Part shown: piece after piece, positions 35,401 to 45,175 of the stretch | Numbering within the stretch: position 1 is the first letter of the stretch | Layout: each line of letters opens with the position of its first letter | Assembly: GCF_040807025.1 (NCBI RefSeq) | Contig: NC_090956.1 | Span: 5,072,517 to 5,136,516 of the forward strand | Length of the DNA stretch: 64,000 bases | Direction of reading: 5' to 3' | Source of the DNA: Struthio camelus | Taxonomy: Eukaryota > Chordata > Aves > Struthioniformes > Struthionidae | Notes under the pieces: model-generated | Databases searched by the model: none | What the model was told of the DNA's origin: nothing | The model's input: only the letters and a program-made list of their open reading frames with translations | Program-made: the position numbers and the translations under genes

Positions 35401-38280
35401 GACTGACCGCAAATCAACGGTTCCTAATACAACACCAGAGGCTGTGATTTCTAGAAAGCCAAATGCTTTATAAAAAGAACAACCTTGCACAGCCAAGAAG
35501 GTAGGGGGCAGCAGGAAGGCAAAGAGTAAGAGGATTTCTACCCAAAGCAGTAACAAAGGAGAATAAGCAGAAGACCTTTTTAAAGGCTCTACTACAGTTG
35601 GCCTGCTTTCATGAGAAGGGCTGCTGCTTGTCACATCACTTCTAGCCAATGTTAGAGAAGTGATACTGAAATAGTTAAAATATACTAACTTTAATAACAT
35701 CAAAAAATTAGGAAAACATCTTCATGGTTCTAGTTTTGATTTAACAAAAACTAATGGATACAGTATCTTTTTATATTTTAAGATTACAAAACTGTCTCAA
35801 GGCTGGATATGGGAGAGTTTCTTGGTAAGGCAACATCCAAGTAACACAGCACATTGCTGTCCGTTTTCTGTTTCTGGTTTCATTTTCTCTAGCTAAAGGA
35901 GACTCAGAGGGGTGATGAGAAATGTAGGAGGCATTTCTGATCACGCACTGAAACTCAGAACAAGAAGTTTCAGAACAGTTCACAAAAAATATTTTATCTT
36001 TAATTGGCATGATAATAGCATATAAAAGAAGAAGAGGAAAAAAAAAGAGTATCTAGCTTATTTCCCAGAGGGCGGCCCATGCAGGCAGCACTAAAAACAG
36101 GAACATCCTAATGATTTCTTCTCTGTGACTAATCTACATCTTTGAAACAACATCCACGTTTGTAGCACCATATATGTTTCGAGTTTTACGAGTAATATCC
36201 TATATTTGACTGTGAAAGCCAGTACCATACAAAAAAAAGTAGCAGTAATAAATTCAGTTTCAAATCTTTTTCTTACAGGTACAAGCAACCTTGACTTGAA
36301 GTTGTTTACAGCAGCTAGCATCAAAATGTTCATTTCCGCTTCCAGTTACAACCTACTGCTCCAGTGCCCTCATGCCCTACACAGCACAATTTTAAGCAAT
36401 CTGTTATGAAACACTGAACACAACAAAAGCTGGCATTTGAGTTTACACAAAGCAGAATTATTAGGTTCCTTACATGAACATGGAAATATTTCTGGTTTCT
36501 CCTAGAGACCGTCAATTGACTTGCACCCTCAGCAGACAGGGAAGAATCAGAAAGCAAATGCATACTGATGAGAGAAGATTTCTGATACGACAGGTCATTT
36601 ACCTGAGCCAAAAGGACGGAGGATATTAGACTCAAGAGCTTTGTATCTTGAACCTCCTCACAGGAGAGGATCAGCTCACTACAAGGCGACATCTCTCTCA
36701 GGATGGCAGCACATAACACCTGAACCTGCTCAGGACACTTGGGCAAACACAGCACTGTCTGCAGCAGTTCCACAAACTTGCCATCTAGCCTGCAAGAACC
36801 ACAGCAAAGCATCACTGCCAGGCAAGGAAAAATGCAAACATTTATTTCCTACATATTCTTGGTCTTGGGATGATCTCTTCTGACAGTGACTCTGACTAAT
36901 TTACTTAGCCTCTTCGCTTTTGAGCTTTTTTCCTTCATACAACTTAAAAGAGTGCTCACTGACAAACACTGGTTACCTTCGCAGCAAAAGGAGATAGCCT
37001 TCACTTTGCAGTAGAAAGAAAGGCAAAAGGGATTTTTACACATATACCTAGCTCGGTGAAACAGAGCGTTTCTTTGCAGCACCAAGCTTTTTCTTTTTCC
37101 CTTTCTTCAAGAAAGGGACGCTTCACCTCTTCTGCCGGTGAGGGGAACCCGAGGGGGCCCGTCCCAGAGAGGGAGCACGCACCTGCGCGGGTACTTGGTG
37201 GCGGCCACCACGAGGTGCAGGCGCTGGAGGCCGTCCACGGCCTCGGGGCCCGGGTCGCGGCCCTGCAGCAGCGCGGCCACGCGGGACGTGAACCGGTCCA
37301 GCTCCTCCTCTGGCGTCTCCCTGGCGGGACGGGATGGGACAGGACCAGCCGTGGGGCTGGGGGCCTTCCCGGCACCTCCACACCCCCCCCCCCAGCTCCT
37401 CACCACAGCACCTCAGCCCTCTCCCCTCGCTACCTCAGTGCTCCCGGTACCCCTACCCCTCCAGGTACCCCTAGTCCCTCCCAGTCCCTCAGCCCCTTCC
37501 CCCCTCCCCGTACCCCTAGCCCCTCTCCCGGTCCCTCAGCCCCTTCCCTCCTCCCTATACCCCTAGCCCCTCTCCCCGTACCCCTAGCCCCCCTCCCGGT
37601 CCCTCAGACCCTTCCCCCCTCCCCGTACCCCTAGCCCCCCTCCAAGTCCCTCAGACCCTTCCCCTCTCCCCGTACCCCTAGCCCCCCTCCCGGTCCCTCA
37701 GACCCTTCCCCTCTCCCCGTACCCCTAGCCCCCCTCCCGGTCCCTCAGACCCTTCCCCCCTCCCCGTACCCCTAGCCCCTCTCCCCGTACCCCTAGCCCC
37801 CCTCCAAGTCCCTCAGACCCTTCCCCTCTCCCCGTACCCCTAGCCCCCCTCCAAGTCCCTCAGACCCTTCCCCCCTCCCCGTACCCCTAGCCCCTCTCCC
37901 CGTACCCCTAGCCCCCCTCCAAGTCCCTCAGACCCTTCCCCCCTCCCTGTACCCCTAGACCCCCTCCCGGTCCCTCAGACCCTTCCCCCCTCCCCGTACC
38001 CCGAGCCCCCCTCCCGGTCCCTCAGCCCCCCGCCCCGGTCCCTCGAGCTCCACTCCCGGTCCCCCTAGGCCCTCCTCCCGGTCCCTCAGCTCCTTCCCCC
38101 CGCCCCGGACCCACAGCACTCCTCCCCAGTGCCTTAGCCCCCTTTCCCCGGTACCTCAGTGCCCCCCGGCAGGTCAACCCGCCCTCGCCCGGTGCCTGAG
38201 GCCCCTCTCAGCTCCCCCGTTCTCCCCCCGCCCCGGTACCTCGCCTGCTTGAGGAAGCTCTCGGCCGCCGCCGTGAACAT
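26428..38280 (-). CDS. AP5Z1: AP5Z1, AP-5 adaptor complex zeta subunit (KIAA0415/SPG48)
   Basis: Coding exons in transcript order: 38280-38240, 37320-37183, 36789-36603, 34419-34275, 33192-33080, 32600-32432, 31969-31829, 31431-31394, 31322-31160, 30883-30705, 30009-29867, 29014-28865, 28640-28529, 28130-28033, 27552-27420, 27241-27027, 26698-26428. All 17 join in frame to about 811 aa (human 807). Landmarks: start [111 protein letters not shown] and the end GFVPG. It is an all-helical adaptin-like solenoid with no membrane segment. Family knowledge: AP-5 acts with SPG11 and SPG15 (ZFYVE26) on late endosomes and lysosomes in retrieval to the Golgi; human loss causes spastic paraplegia 48. No exon is broken. 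It is convergent with RADIL and shares orientation with FOXK1. Confidence 0.96.
27027..27241 (-). CDS. AP5Z1: AP5Z1 exon 16, best conserved part of the C-terminal solenoid
   Basis: Read on the minus strand, the exon follows tgttttag and ends CCCAG before gtgaga. It encodes [20 protein letters not shown], then [17 protein letters not shown] and [19 protein letters not shown]. These segments agree almost residue for residue with recollected human AP5Z1 and fix the gene's identity. The next exon (26698-26428) begins with the base completing an Arg codon and carries the stop. Confidence 0.96.
37437..38160. repeat. 47-bp C-rich minisatellite in AP5Z1 intron 1
   Basis: The motif cagacccttcccc recurs at 37605, 37652, 37699, 37746, 37814, 37861, 37929 and 37976, with a variant at 38023. 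Spacing is 47 bases, except for two 68-base steps where a 21-base segment (ctctccccgtacccctagcc type) is duplicated inside the unit. Diverged copies flank the regular core on both sides. The plus strand is nearly pure pyrimidine. The AP5Z1 pre-mRNA sense strand is therefore G-rich, with runs of three to six G in every unit. It lies wholly within the intron between AP5Z1 coding exons 1 and 2. The open frames through it are artefacts of stop-free low-complexity sequence. Confidence 0.95.
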
Positions 38281-38620
38281 CCCGTCCCGCTGCTCCGCCG
38301 CCTCGGTGCGCCGGCAAAGCGGCCCCGCCAGAGGCGGGCGGTCCGCGCCGGGCCGGCTCCGGAGGGCCGCGGCCGCCGCAGCACGAAGGTTCCGCCCGGC
38401 GCGCCGGCCGGGGGGCAGGGGGCAGAGCTGCAGCAGCGCCAGAGGGGCAGCGGGGGGACGTCTGCCCCCTCCCTCAGCCTCGCTGGCGCCGCAGGGGCCA
38501 CTGCGGGGAGCATTGCCCTGCCCAGCCTTCCTCCCCCCCGTAAGGGGTACCGGGGTGGATGCTGGCAGGTACCTCAGCCTCTCCGGCCAGACCCCGCCGC
38601 AGCGGCAGCACAACCTGCGC
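38150..38620 (-). promoter_or_regulatory. AP5Z1: CpG-rich AP5Z1 promoter and first exon
   Basis: CpG dinucleotides are dense around the AP5Z1 start codon at 38280. The minus-strand context GACGGGATGT has G at -3, an acceptable initiation context. The AP5Z1 frame stays open upstream to an in-frame ATG at 38613, so a longer N-terminus cannot be excluded by sequence alone. The human protein starts at the equivalent of 38280. I see no TATA box. The transcription start is not determinable here. Confidence 0.6.
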
Positions 38621-38639
38621 TCTCTGCTGCCGGTTATTT

Positions 38640-38740
38640 CTACAGGGGATTGCTGTTATTGTCTTCTATTTATGCTATTGCTATTACTCTATTCTAATTA
38701 TGCTATTATTATGCTATTATTGGGAGAGAGGCAGCCCTGA
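38640..38740. repeat. Degenerate AT-rich (ATT/CTATT) simple repeat
   Basis: A short imperfect run of the type gctattattatgctatt at about 38670-38722 separates two CpG-rich blocks. It is simple-sequence DNA with no coding or regulatory meaning that I can support. Confidence 0.6.
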
Positions 38741-39420
38741 GCTGTTCACGCGGCGCCAGCCCTCTTGCCCTGACCAGCGCAGTACGGTTTACGAAAGACA
38801 AACCGGCCCAGGCCTCAGATCAGGCCCGGGGGCACCGCCGCCGCAGAGAGCGGCCCGCGCGGCAGCAAACCTCGCTGCACAGGTCCGGCCTTGAGGTAAA
38901 AGACGCTATCAGCCTTTCCTGCGACCGGTTTGAAAAAAGACGCTTTCTGCGAAAAGGGCAAGCGCTGTTAAAAATAGCTGCTCAGCAGGTGCTCGGCCTA
39001 GCTTCCAAAAGGTTAAAGAGGCGTTAGCGTTCCCCCCCCCCCCCACCCCGCTAGAAAAAGCCGGAAGCCTCTCCTGCCGCGCTCGGCGTCAGCCCCCCGG
39101 GAAGGCGAGGACGCGGCCTGGCGCTTCCTTCACCCTCCGGTGCTCTCCTGCCCTGGGCCGCCCGCCGGCCTGAGGAAGTTCATCAGCAGCGAGCCTCGGT
39201 CCCCCGGCCCCCCACCCCGGGCCAGCGGCCGCGTCCGTCGCCCCGGCCCCGGCCCGCAGGGCTGGCACCCGCGAGCCTCCGCGGCCCTGGACGACCCACA
39301 GCCACCGGCTTCCCCAGGCACCGCTTCCTTCGGCTCCGTCGGAAACCCTGCCCGGAGCGCCTTGGGAACACGGGGGCCAAACACGATACGGCCAGTTTAA
39401 AGGACGCCAAAGAAGGGCTC
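38740..39420. promoter_or_regulatory. Second CpG-rich block between AP5Z1 and FOXK1
   Basis: CG-rich sequence at 38740-38890 and especially 39060-39370 lies upstream of the AP5Z1 start on its own side and 1 kb past the presumed FOXK1 3' end. It includes a C run at about 39033-39045. No ORF in it resembles a protein. It may be part of an extended AP5Z1 island, or the promoter of an unannotated transcript. The call rests on composition only. Confidence 0.4.
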
Positions 39421-40464
39421 TGGCTTGAGCATCTTGGCCACCCACTGCAATTGCTTTTTAAACGTTTAGAGCAGCGGCACGTAACTAACTTGTAAGTCAA
39501 GTCAGGTCTTAGAAACGTTTCTACTCAATTTTGGGACTCAGAATTACTTTGTTTTGTCAAAATAAACAAAGAATTTAAATGGAACCTCCTTTAGGTAACG
39601 AGAGAAGAAAAACGTTAACTATTTAACCTGGGTAGAGTATATAAAGGAACATTTTTATCCTCAGATATTTAAAGGGAGCAATTACTCTAAATTACAGGAA
39701 GATATATTGAAATGGTTTAACTTGCAAAATAACACGATGTGGCATGTCACAATAAAATGAGAGCTAGAACTAGAGCTTGCGGCATGGTTTATAGTCCCCA
39801 GGGGAAGCATTACGGCTCTCAAGCACACAGGAACATATGTTTGTTTCTGCTCTGAGTTAACAGCTTCCCAAATAATTGACAAGCATCAGGGCCGAGCTTA
39901 GGGATCAAAAGGTATCCGTGAACTCTGAGCAAGACCAAGGTGTCCAAACGCATGCTTCCCTCCTGCATGATTCGGTGGAGATAAGGGAAAAATCCTTAAA
40001 ACCGGTGTCCCCTCACTTGCTATCTGCATGTACGCTAGGAAAACCTCAAGACTATCCGCGCTGCGTCGCAGAAGACGCCGCTCAGAGCGGCTGTGCAGAC
40101 CAGAGTCCTCCCTCGCGGCAGGACGAAGGGAAGGACGGAGGGCCACCAGCCTCATCACCGACACGGCTACGCAACCCCAGCCACCCCCCAAAAAAATGGA
40201 ATCACAAGAAAAACCTGCTCCCTCGCGGCGAGCGAAACGGTGCTGCCACAGTTGCCGACTTCACATCCCTGTGAAGGTGCGGATCTCATCTGAAGGCAGC
40301 CACAACGCGTTTAGGATGCGCGGTGTCCAAAAGCCTTAAACACAAGCGGTTCATAATGAGAACGTGGCAGGCTCGACAGCAGATGCCGAAATCTTAAACC
40401 CTCTGCCATGTGATAGTGGCGGCAGGCAGGTCAGCCACTCAAAAGGAGCAAGCAATTTCAGGGC
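39420..40464. other. Intergenic spacer, nothing recognised
   Basis: This is AT-richer DNA at 39480-39880, then a moderately CG-rich patch at 40050-40330. No conserved ORF, RNA gene or mobile element is recognisable. Confidence 0.5.
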
Positions 40465-40485
40465 ATCTTCTCTTTCATATATAAT

Positions 40486-40491
40486 TTTATT
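40486..40491 (-). terminator. Candidate distal poly(A) signal of FOXK1
   Basis: Minus strand reads AATAAA within gaaataaaattatatatg. A T-rich and GT-containing stretch follows downstream on that strand (ttgcttgctccttttgagtg, 40459-40440). It is the last canonical signal before the CpG-rich AP5Z1 upstream region. Cleavage would fall near 40465. Confidence 0.45.
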
Positions 40492-41117
40492 TCTGGTTAT
40501 AGAAACAAATGCTAAGAGGAGAAGCAACACTCCCCAACCACATACATCAAATTAAGGTAACAGAACAGAACAGTTAAAATAAATGGAAAAAAAAAAGTAG
40601 AAATTTAAAACTTTGTTATAGCTTTAAAATATTAACGTTCTTGATACATTAGAAATCACATTCAGATTTCAAATTACTTAAAAAAACAAAAAAGTATGGC
40701 TCCATATTTAAAAAAAACAAAAAACAAAAAAAACCTGTATCCCACTTGATGTGAAAATGCAGGTCCTGCTCCATGGATACTGCTATTTCTCCTCTTCTCC
40801 GGTGAGCAGCAGCCTCCTCGGCGCTGCCAGGGTGCATTCCCACCCCGCTCGGTGCGCGTCCTTAAGCATCTCATGGGGCAGTGCTGCACCACGGCCAGAA
40901 AAAGATGACAAAATTCACACCCATTGCCCCAGATGGAGCTTTCTCCCTTGGGATACACACCTGCTTTTTAAAAAGCACTGATTGCAAACACAAGTCACAA
41001 AAAAATACTTTTGATATCAGCTGTAAAAAAAAAAAAATCTGGCTGGAGGTGTCTTGTACAGGCAAAAACAGGAACTGAAATGCAAGCATGGCTTTAGTTC
41101 TCCCCTCCCCTTTCCCT

Positions 41118-41131
41118 CCCCCCCCCCCCCC
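41118..41131. repeat. C14 homopolymer (G14 on the FOXK1 strand)
   Basis: An uninterrupted run of 14 C, preceded by C-rich sequence from 41099, lies inside the presumed FOXK1 3' UTR. Length may be inexact because homopolymers are error-prone in assemblies. Confidence 0.8.
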
Positions 41132-41924
41132 ACAATAAGATTCCTTAAATTAAGTGCCAAATATCTGTGAAAGGGGAAGGGTTCCCCTCTAGATCTATGT
41201 AGCAAAAACAGTTAAAAGTTCTGTCAAACCATTGAGGTATTCCGGGGCTGCATCGCGCTGCAGCCTTCCCCAAAGGACTCAGCGGGAACGCGTCCACATA
41301 CAACTGGGGGAGATAAGATTTTTTTTTTTTTTTTAAAGCAAATATTCCGAATTTGATCAGAACTTCCAGCTTTATGATCCATTGCTTGCATACGTGTTTT
41401 GAGTTATCTCTAAGCAGCCTTTAACAGACCTTTGGATAGCCGCAGGCACCAGTTAACTGCTCCTCTCCAGGGCTCGGAGGCTGGCGAGCAGGCAGGGCGG
41501 TGCCAGTTTCATCACGGTGCGAACAGCACGTCCAGATCCCAAGACAATACACTGACTCAGATGAATTTTGAATTTTAAAAATCATTCCATTTTTTAAACC
41601 ATTCTGTTTTTCCATTGTTCATTGTTTTCCATACTGGAATATTTAAGTAAAACTTATACATTCTCTGTTTTTTTCCATTAAAAGAAGATCAGTACTCTGG
41701 CTCCCTACACGTCAAGACCATTTGAAGGGGAAAGAGATATAGGGAGTTCAGGTTTACAGCATTTCATTGCTACAGAGCCAGCTTGCCTACTTAGCAGCCT
41801 GTCCACATCCAAAGAGCGGCGTATAAATCAGCAGAACATGAGCATGTTCTGCACCAAACTTTTAGCAGCAAGGTAGTGAAACAAGGAAACCTCATTTTTT
41901 CTGCTCGAGTTAAATTTCTCTCTC

Positions 41925-41948
41925 TTTTTTTTTTTTTTTTTTTTTTTT
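41925..41948. repeat. T24 homopolymer (A24 on the FOXK1 strand)
   Basis: A pure T run preceded by a short tctc tract. On the FOXK1 transcript strand it is an internal poly(A) stretch and could cause internal oligo(dT) priming. A shorter T16 run lies at 41319-41334. Confidence 0.85.
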
Positions 41949-43147
41949 AAGCTAGCAGACATTTCTCCTCAACATTGCCCTTACCTTTAAGGAAAGGGTC
42001 TGCTTTGGACTGCTTTAAACAAAACGGAGTGGGGCAGAAGTGAGACTGAATGGTCTAGATCATGAATAAGGTGCCAAGGTTAGGGCCAGGATGCTGGCTC
42101 CAAAGGGCATTTGCTGAACTCAGTGGCAGACATGAAGCAGTAGTCAAATACTAGAGGAAGTCTGGTTTGCACAAGGGCTTTTTTGTGCTGAGCAGGAAAG
42201 CTGTTTCCTTTCCCTGGTCTTATGGTTATTCCCCTTATCACCAGCCTTGCCTCCCTGAAGTAGCAAAGCCCAACCACCAGAGAGCAGAAACCTAGGAAAA
42301 ATTATTCACTCAAGTCCTTACGGAGAAACACATTTCAACTTTTGTAAGAGAGTTCTCAGGATTAAGCAGCTAAGTATAATCTGCTTCTACGAATAATTCT
42401 CAAAAGGCCCAAGTGGGTCAATAGGCATCCTTATGCAAATACAGTAATCTGCATGGAGTTAAACCAGGCCTGAAATTTGACTGACTAGGTAAAATTTACT
42501 CTCTGTGAATGCAAACATTAGAAAAATGGTTATATGTTTGTTTTTAAAGGGATATCTAAACCTCAGGCCCCATAAAGAGAGACAGAAGTATCATAAAAGG
42601 AAAACAATCTCACCACAAAGGAAAAGACACTATTTCATAGTGCGCCAGCATTTGCTTACCCACCTGACAGAGAGACAGGGAAGACTTCCTCGACTTTATA
42701 GCATCCTCATGGACCCTCAATTAATTTGTATTAGAAATAAGGTCCCATTACTTACAGAGGAGAATCTGTAAAGAGCTTCCAGGTATCGCACCTAGAGATA
42801 CTCTGAGACTAGAAAGGATTCCAGCTTTCACTAGTGCCGTTTTGGGGATTTCCTTGCCAGCAGAACAGCATGGGTTGGGGTTGCTGAACGCACGACTTTG
42901 CTGGAAGCAGGGCCCCTACACAAGGAGGATGCAAGCATCAAACTGGCTCTTTTGCTCTGAGAGAGGAATGAAAGCAATCGCTGAAGTAAAGCTGCTTCTA
43001 CAGGCTGCCCACATTTGTTACAAAAATAGGTACATCATTCTTTTAGATTCAGTGCCTGGTGTGGGAATTTACCAACATACTGTATAAAAAGTCTGTGTAA
43101 AGTACCATTTAAGAGAAAGAAATAGTCATGGACCATTTATATATCTA

Positions 43148-43178
43148 TATTTACATACACACACACACACATATTAAT
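43148..43178. repeat. (CA)n microsatellite
   Basis: The tract catacacacacacacacaca, followed by an AT-rich stretch, lies in the presumed FOXK1 3' UTR. A TA/TG-type run (tatatatgtatatatacacg) follows at about 43629-43648. Confidence 0.75.
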
Positions 43179-44584
43179 AAATATAAAATTTATGTTTACA
43201 CAGATCTAATTTAATATTCTCTGAAAAAAATATTTAAAGGGTTTATTCCTTAGCTGCCACCCATGAATCGCCAATGGTTTCTTCTACCTTGAGAGCGAAG
43301 GGGTTGGCCTGGCACAACTACCCCCAGGCTCTGAAACTAAAGTGACATGTAAGGAAAGGACCAGCCATATACTCTCAAGGGTTTTAATTCAGGGTTGGTA
43401 AATTGAAAAGGTATCAAAAGAATTTTCAGAAGGTATCATAAATACAATGGCTACAAGTCAAGTGGATTAAAATTTTGGAATTTAAATATAGTGCTCCAAG
43501 AAAACCTAGTATTTTCCAGAATGTCTTGCTCAGTCCAAAGTAAAACGTTCATACTGCTGCTCCATGAAAGACTGAATCTAACAGAGAAAGCCCACCTTCA
43601 CAGCTAGATGTTTTCCGCTTTTGACTACTATATATGTATATATACACGCCTGTGTGAATAAGCACATTCTCTGTCCTGCATATAATGCACCTAGCAAAGG
43701 CAACGGCTGCTGATCTAACTAGTCACCGTCAAATAGCCACTAGACAGCCACGTAGAGGGAGACACTCCAACACCAAGTCACAGCTGTGTTTTCATCAGAT
43801 ACAGACCAAAACGCAAGAAAGCTTCACTTCCCAATCTCATCAGTTCCAGCACTCCAGATGACCTTGTAGTGTAACTATATTCTGCAGCATGACAACTGGC
43901 TCCATTGCAAGCTACACTTTATAGCAGTAGTGTATGCTATAGAAATAGCAGCTTTGAAATATTTTTTCACTCAGAAGAAAAGAAAAAGTTACATAACTGA
44001 AAAATGTGTTGTCCACCTGCAACCTAATGCAGCTTCTCACCAGACACGGACCTGCAAGCAATGGTATTAAGTTAGGATCTGGGTTAAAGGACTCTGGAAC
44101 GGAGAGAAACAACTACGGAGGAAAGAAATTGTGAAAGGAGAGCAGAAACAGGAGCTGTCTGAGAGGCTGGTTGACATGGGAAGACAGATCATTTGCAGCA
44201 GGATGACATCTGCAAACACAAAAGCTCAATGTACTGTAATGACAAAACTATGAAGCTAGCCATGTTCCTTTTAGAGGTTCATTCTTAGTGCCCAAGTCCA
44301 GCTTACTGGCAGCAGGATTCAAAACAATCCAAAAGATTCTGGGTCAAGGCAGAAGTTGAAAGTACAGCTCCACATTGAATTGAAACTGTCATTTGATAAG
44401 GTAAAGCACAAGACATTTATGAAAATGATCAGCACCCCTCAGCACTGCCTTCCTGTTCAAAAAGCTAGAAGACCACGTTTGGCACTCTTCCTTGGCAGAG
44501 AAGGATGAGCTGGTGGCATATATACAAATGCAATCCAGAATATTTCCAGGTTATTTTGCTACACCATTTCTCATACTATACTCA

Positions 44585-45175
44585 AAGCAGTTGAACATGA
44601 GTCAGCAGCGTGTCTTTGCAGCAAGGGAGACCTCTCATGTACTGGGCTGTACTTGCAGAAGCGTAGCCAGCAGGTCAAGGAAAGTGATGCGTCTTCCACT
44701 CCACTCAGCATTTCTGAGATCATATCTGGAATCTGTGTCCAGTTTTGGGCTCCTCAGTACAAGACACAAACTGACATTCCGGAGCAACTCCAGTTGATGC
44801 CCTGGGGGCTTGAGCGCATAATGTTCAAGGAGAGACGGAGAACCAGGCTGGTTTGGATTTGAGAAAAGAAGGCAAAGGACGAAATCTTACTGGTTTCTTG
44901 AACTACCTAATAGGAGGGGGCAGAGAGAGCATGGCCAGACTCTTCTCGGAGGTGTACAGTGACAGGACAAGAGGCAACGGACACACGTTGCAACACGCAC
45001 CACGTGGATGGCCAAACGCCGGAAGAGTTGTGGAACCTCCATCTTTGGAGATATTCAAAACTCAGCTGGACAAGACCATGGACAACCTCATCTAGCTGGA
45101 TCTGCTTTGAGCAGGAGGCTGTAGCAGAGACTTCCAGAGGTCCCTTCCAACCCGAGTTATTCCATGATTCTAGAC
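44585..45175 (+). mobile_element. CR1-type LINE, 5'-truncated 3'-end fragment
   Basis: The fragment reads, on the plus strand, through hallmarks of the CR1 3' end. These are gccagcaggtcaagg at 44668, gtccagttttgggctcctca at 44737, gacaggacaagaggcaa at 44962, a ggagatattcaaa segment at 45046, and cagaggtcccttccaac at 45134. It ends ccatgattctag, matching the terminal CR1 ATTCTATGR-type motif. It is about 590 bp, diverged, with small deletions and no usable reading frame: a dead, old insertion. It lies antisense to FOXK1 inside its presumed 3' UTR. CR1 abundance is typical of birds and other sauropsids. Recognition is from memory of CR1 consensus, not from alignment. Confidence 0.85.

Noticed and set aside
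37056-37634. Plus-strand frames rich in Pro, Ser and Leu over the AP5Z1 minisatellite
   Set aside because: They arise from translating the C-rich tandem repeat and antisense of AP5Z1 exon 2. There is no protein family match.
37605-38035. Regularly spaced repeats that could suggest a CRISPR-like array
   Set aside because: The units are head-to-tail with no unique spacers, and the setting is a eukaryotic intron. It is a minisatellite.
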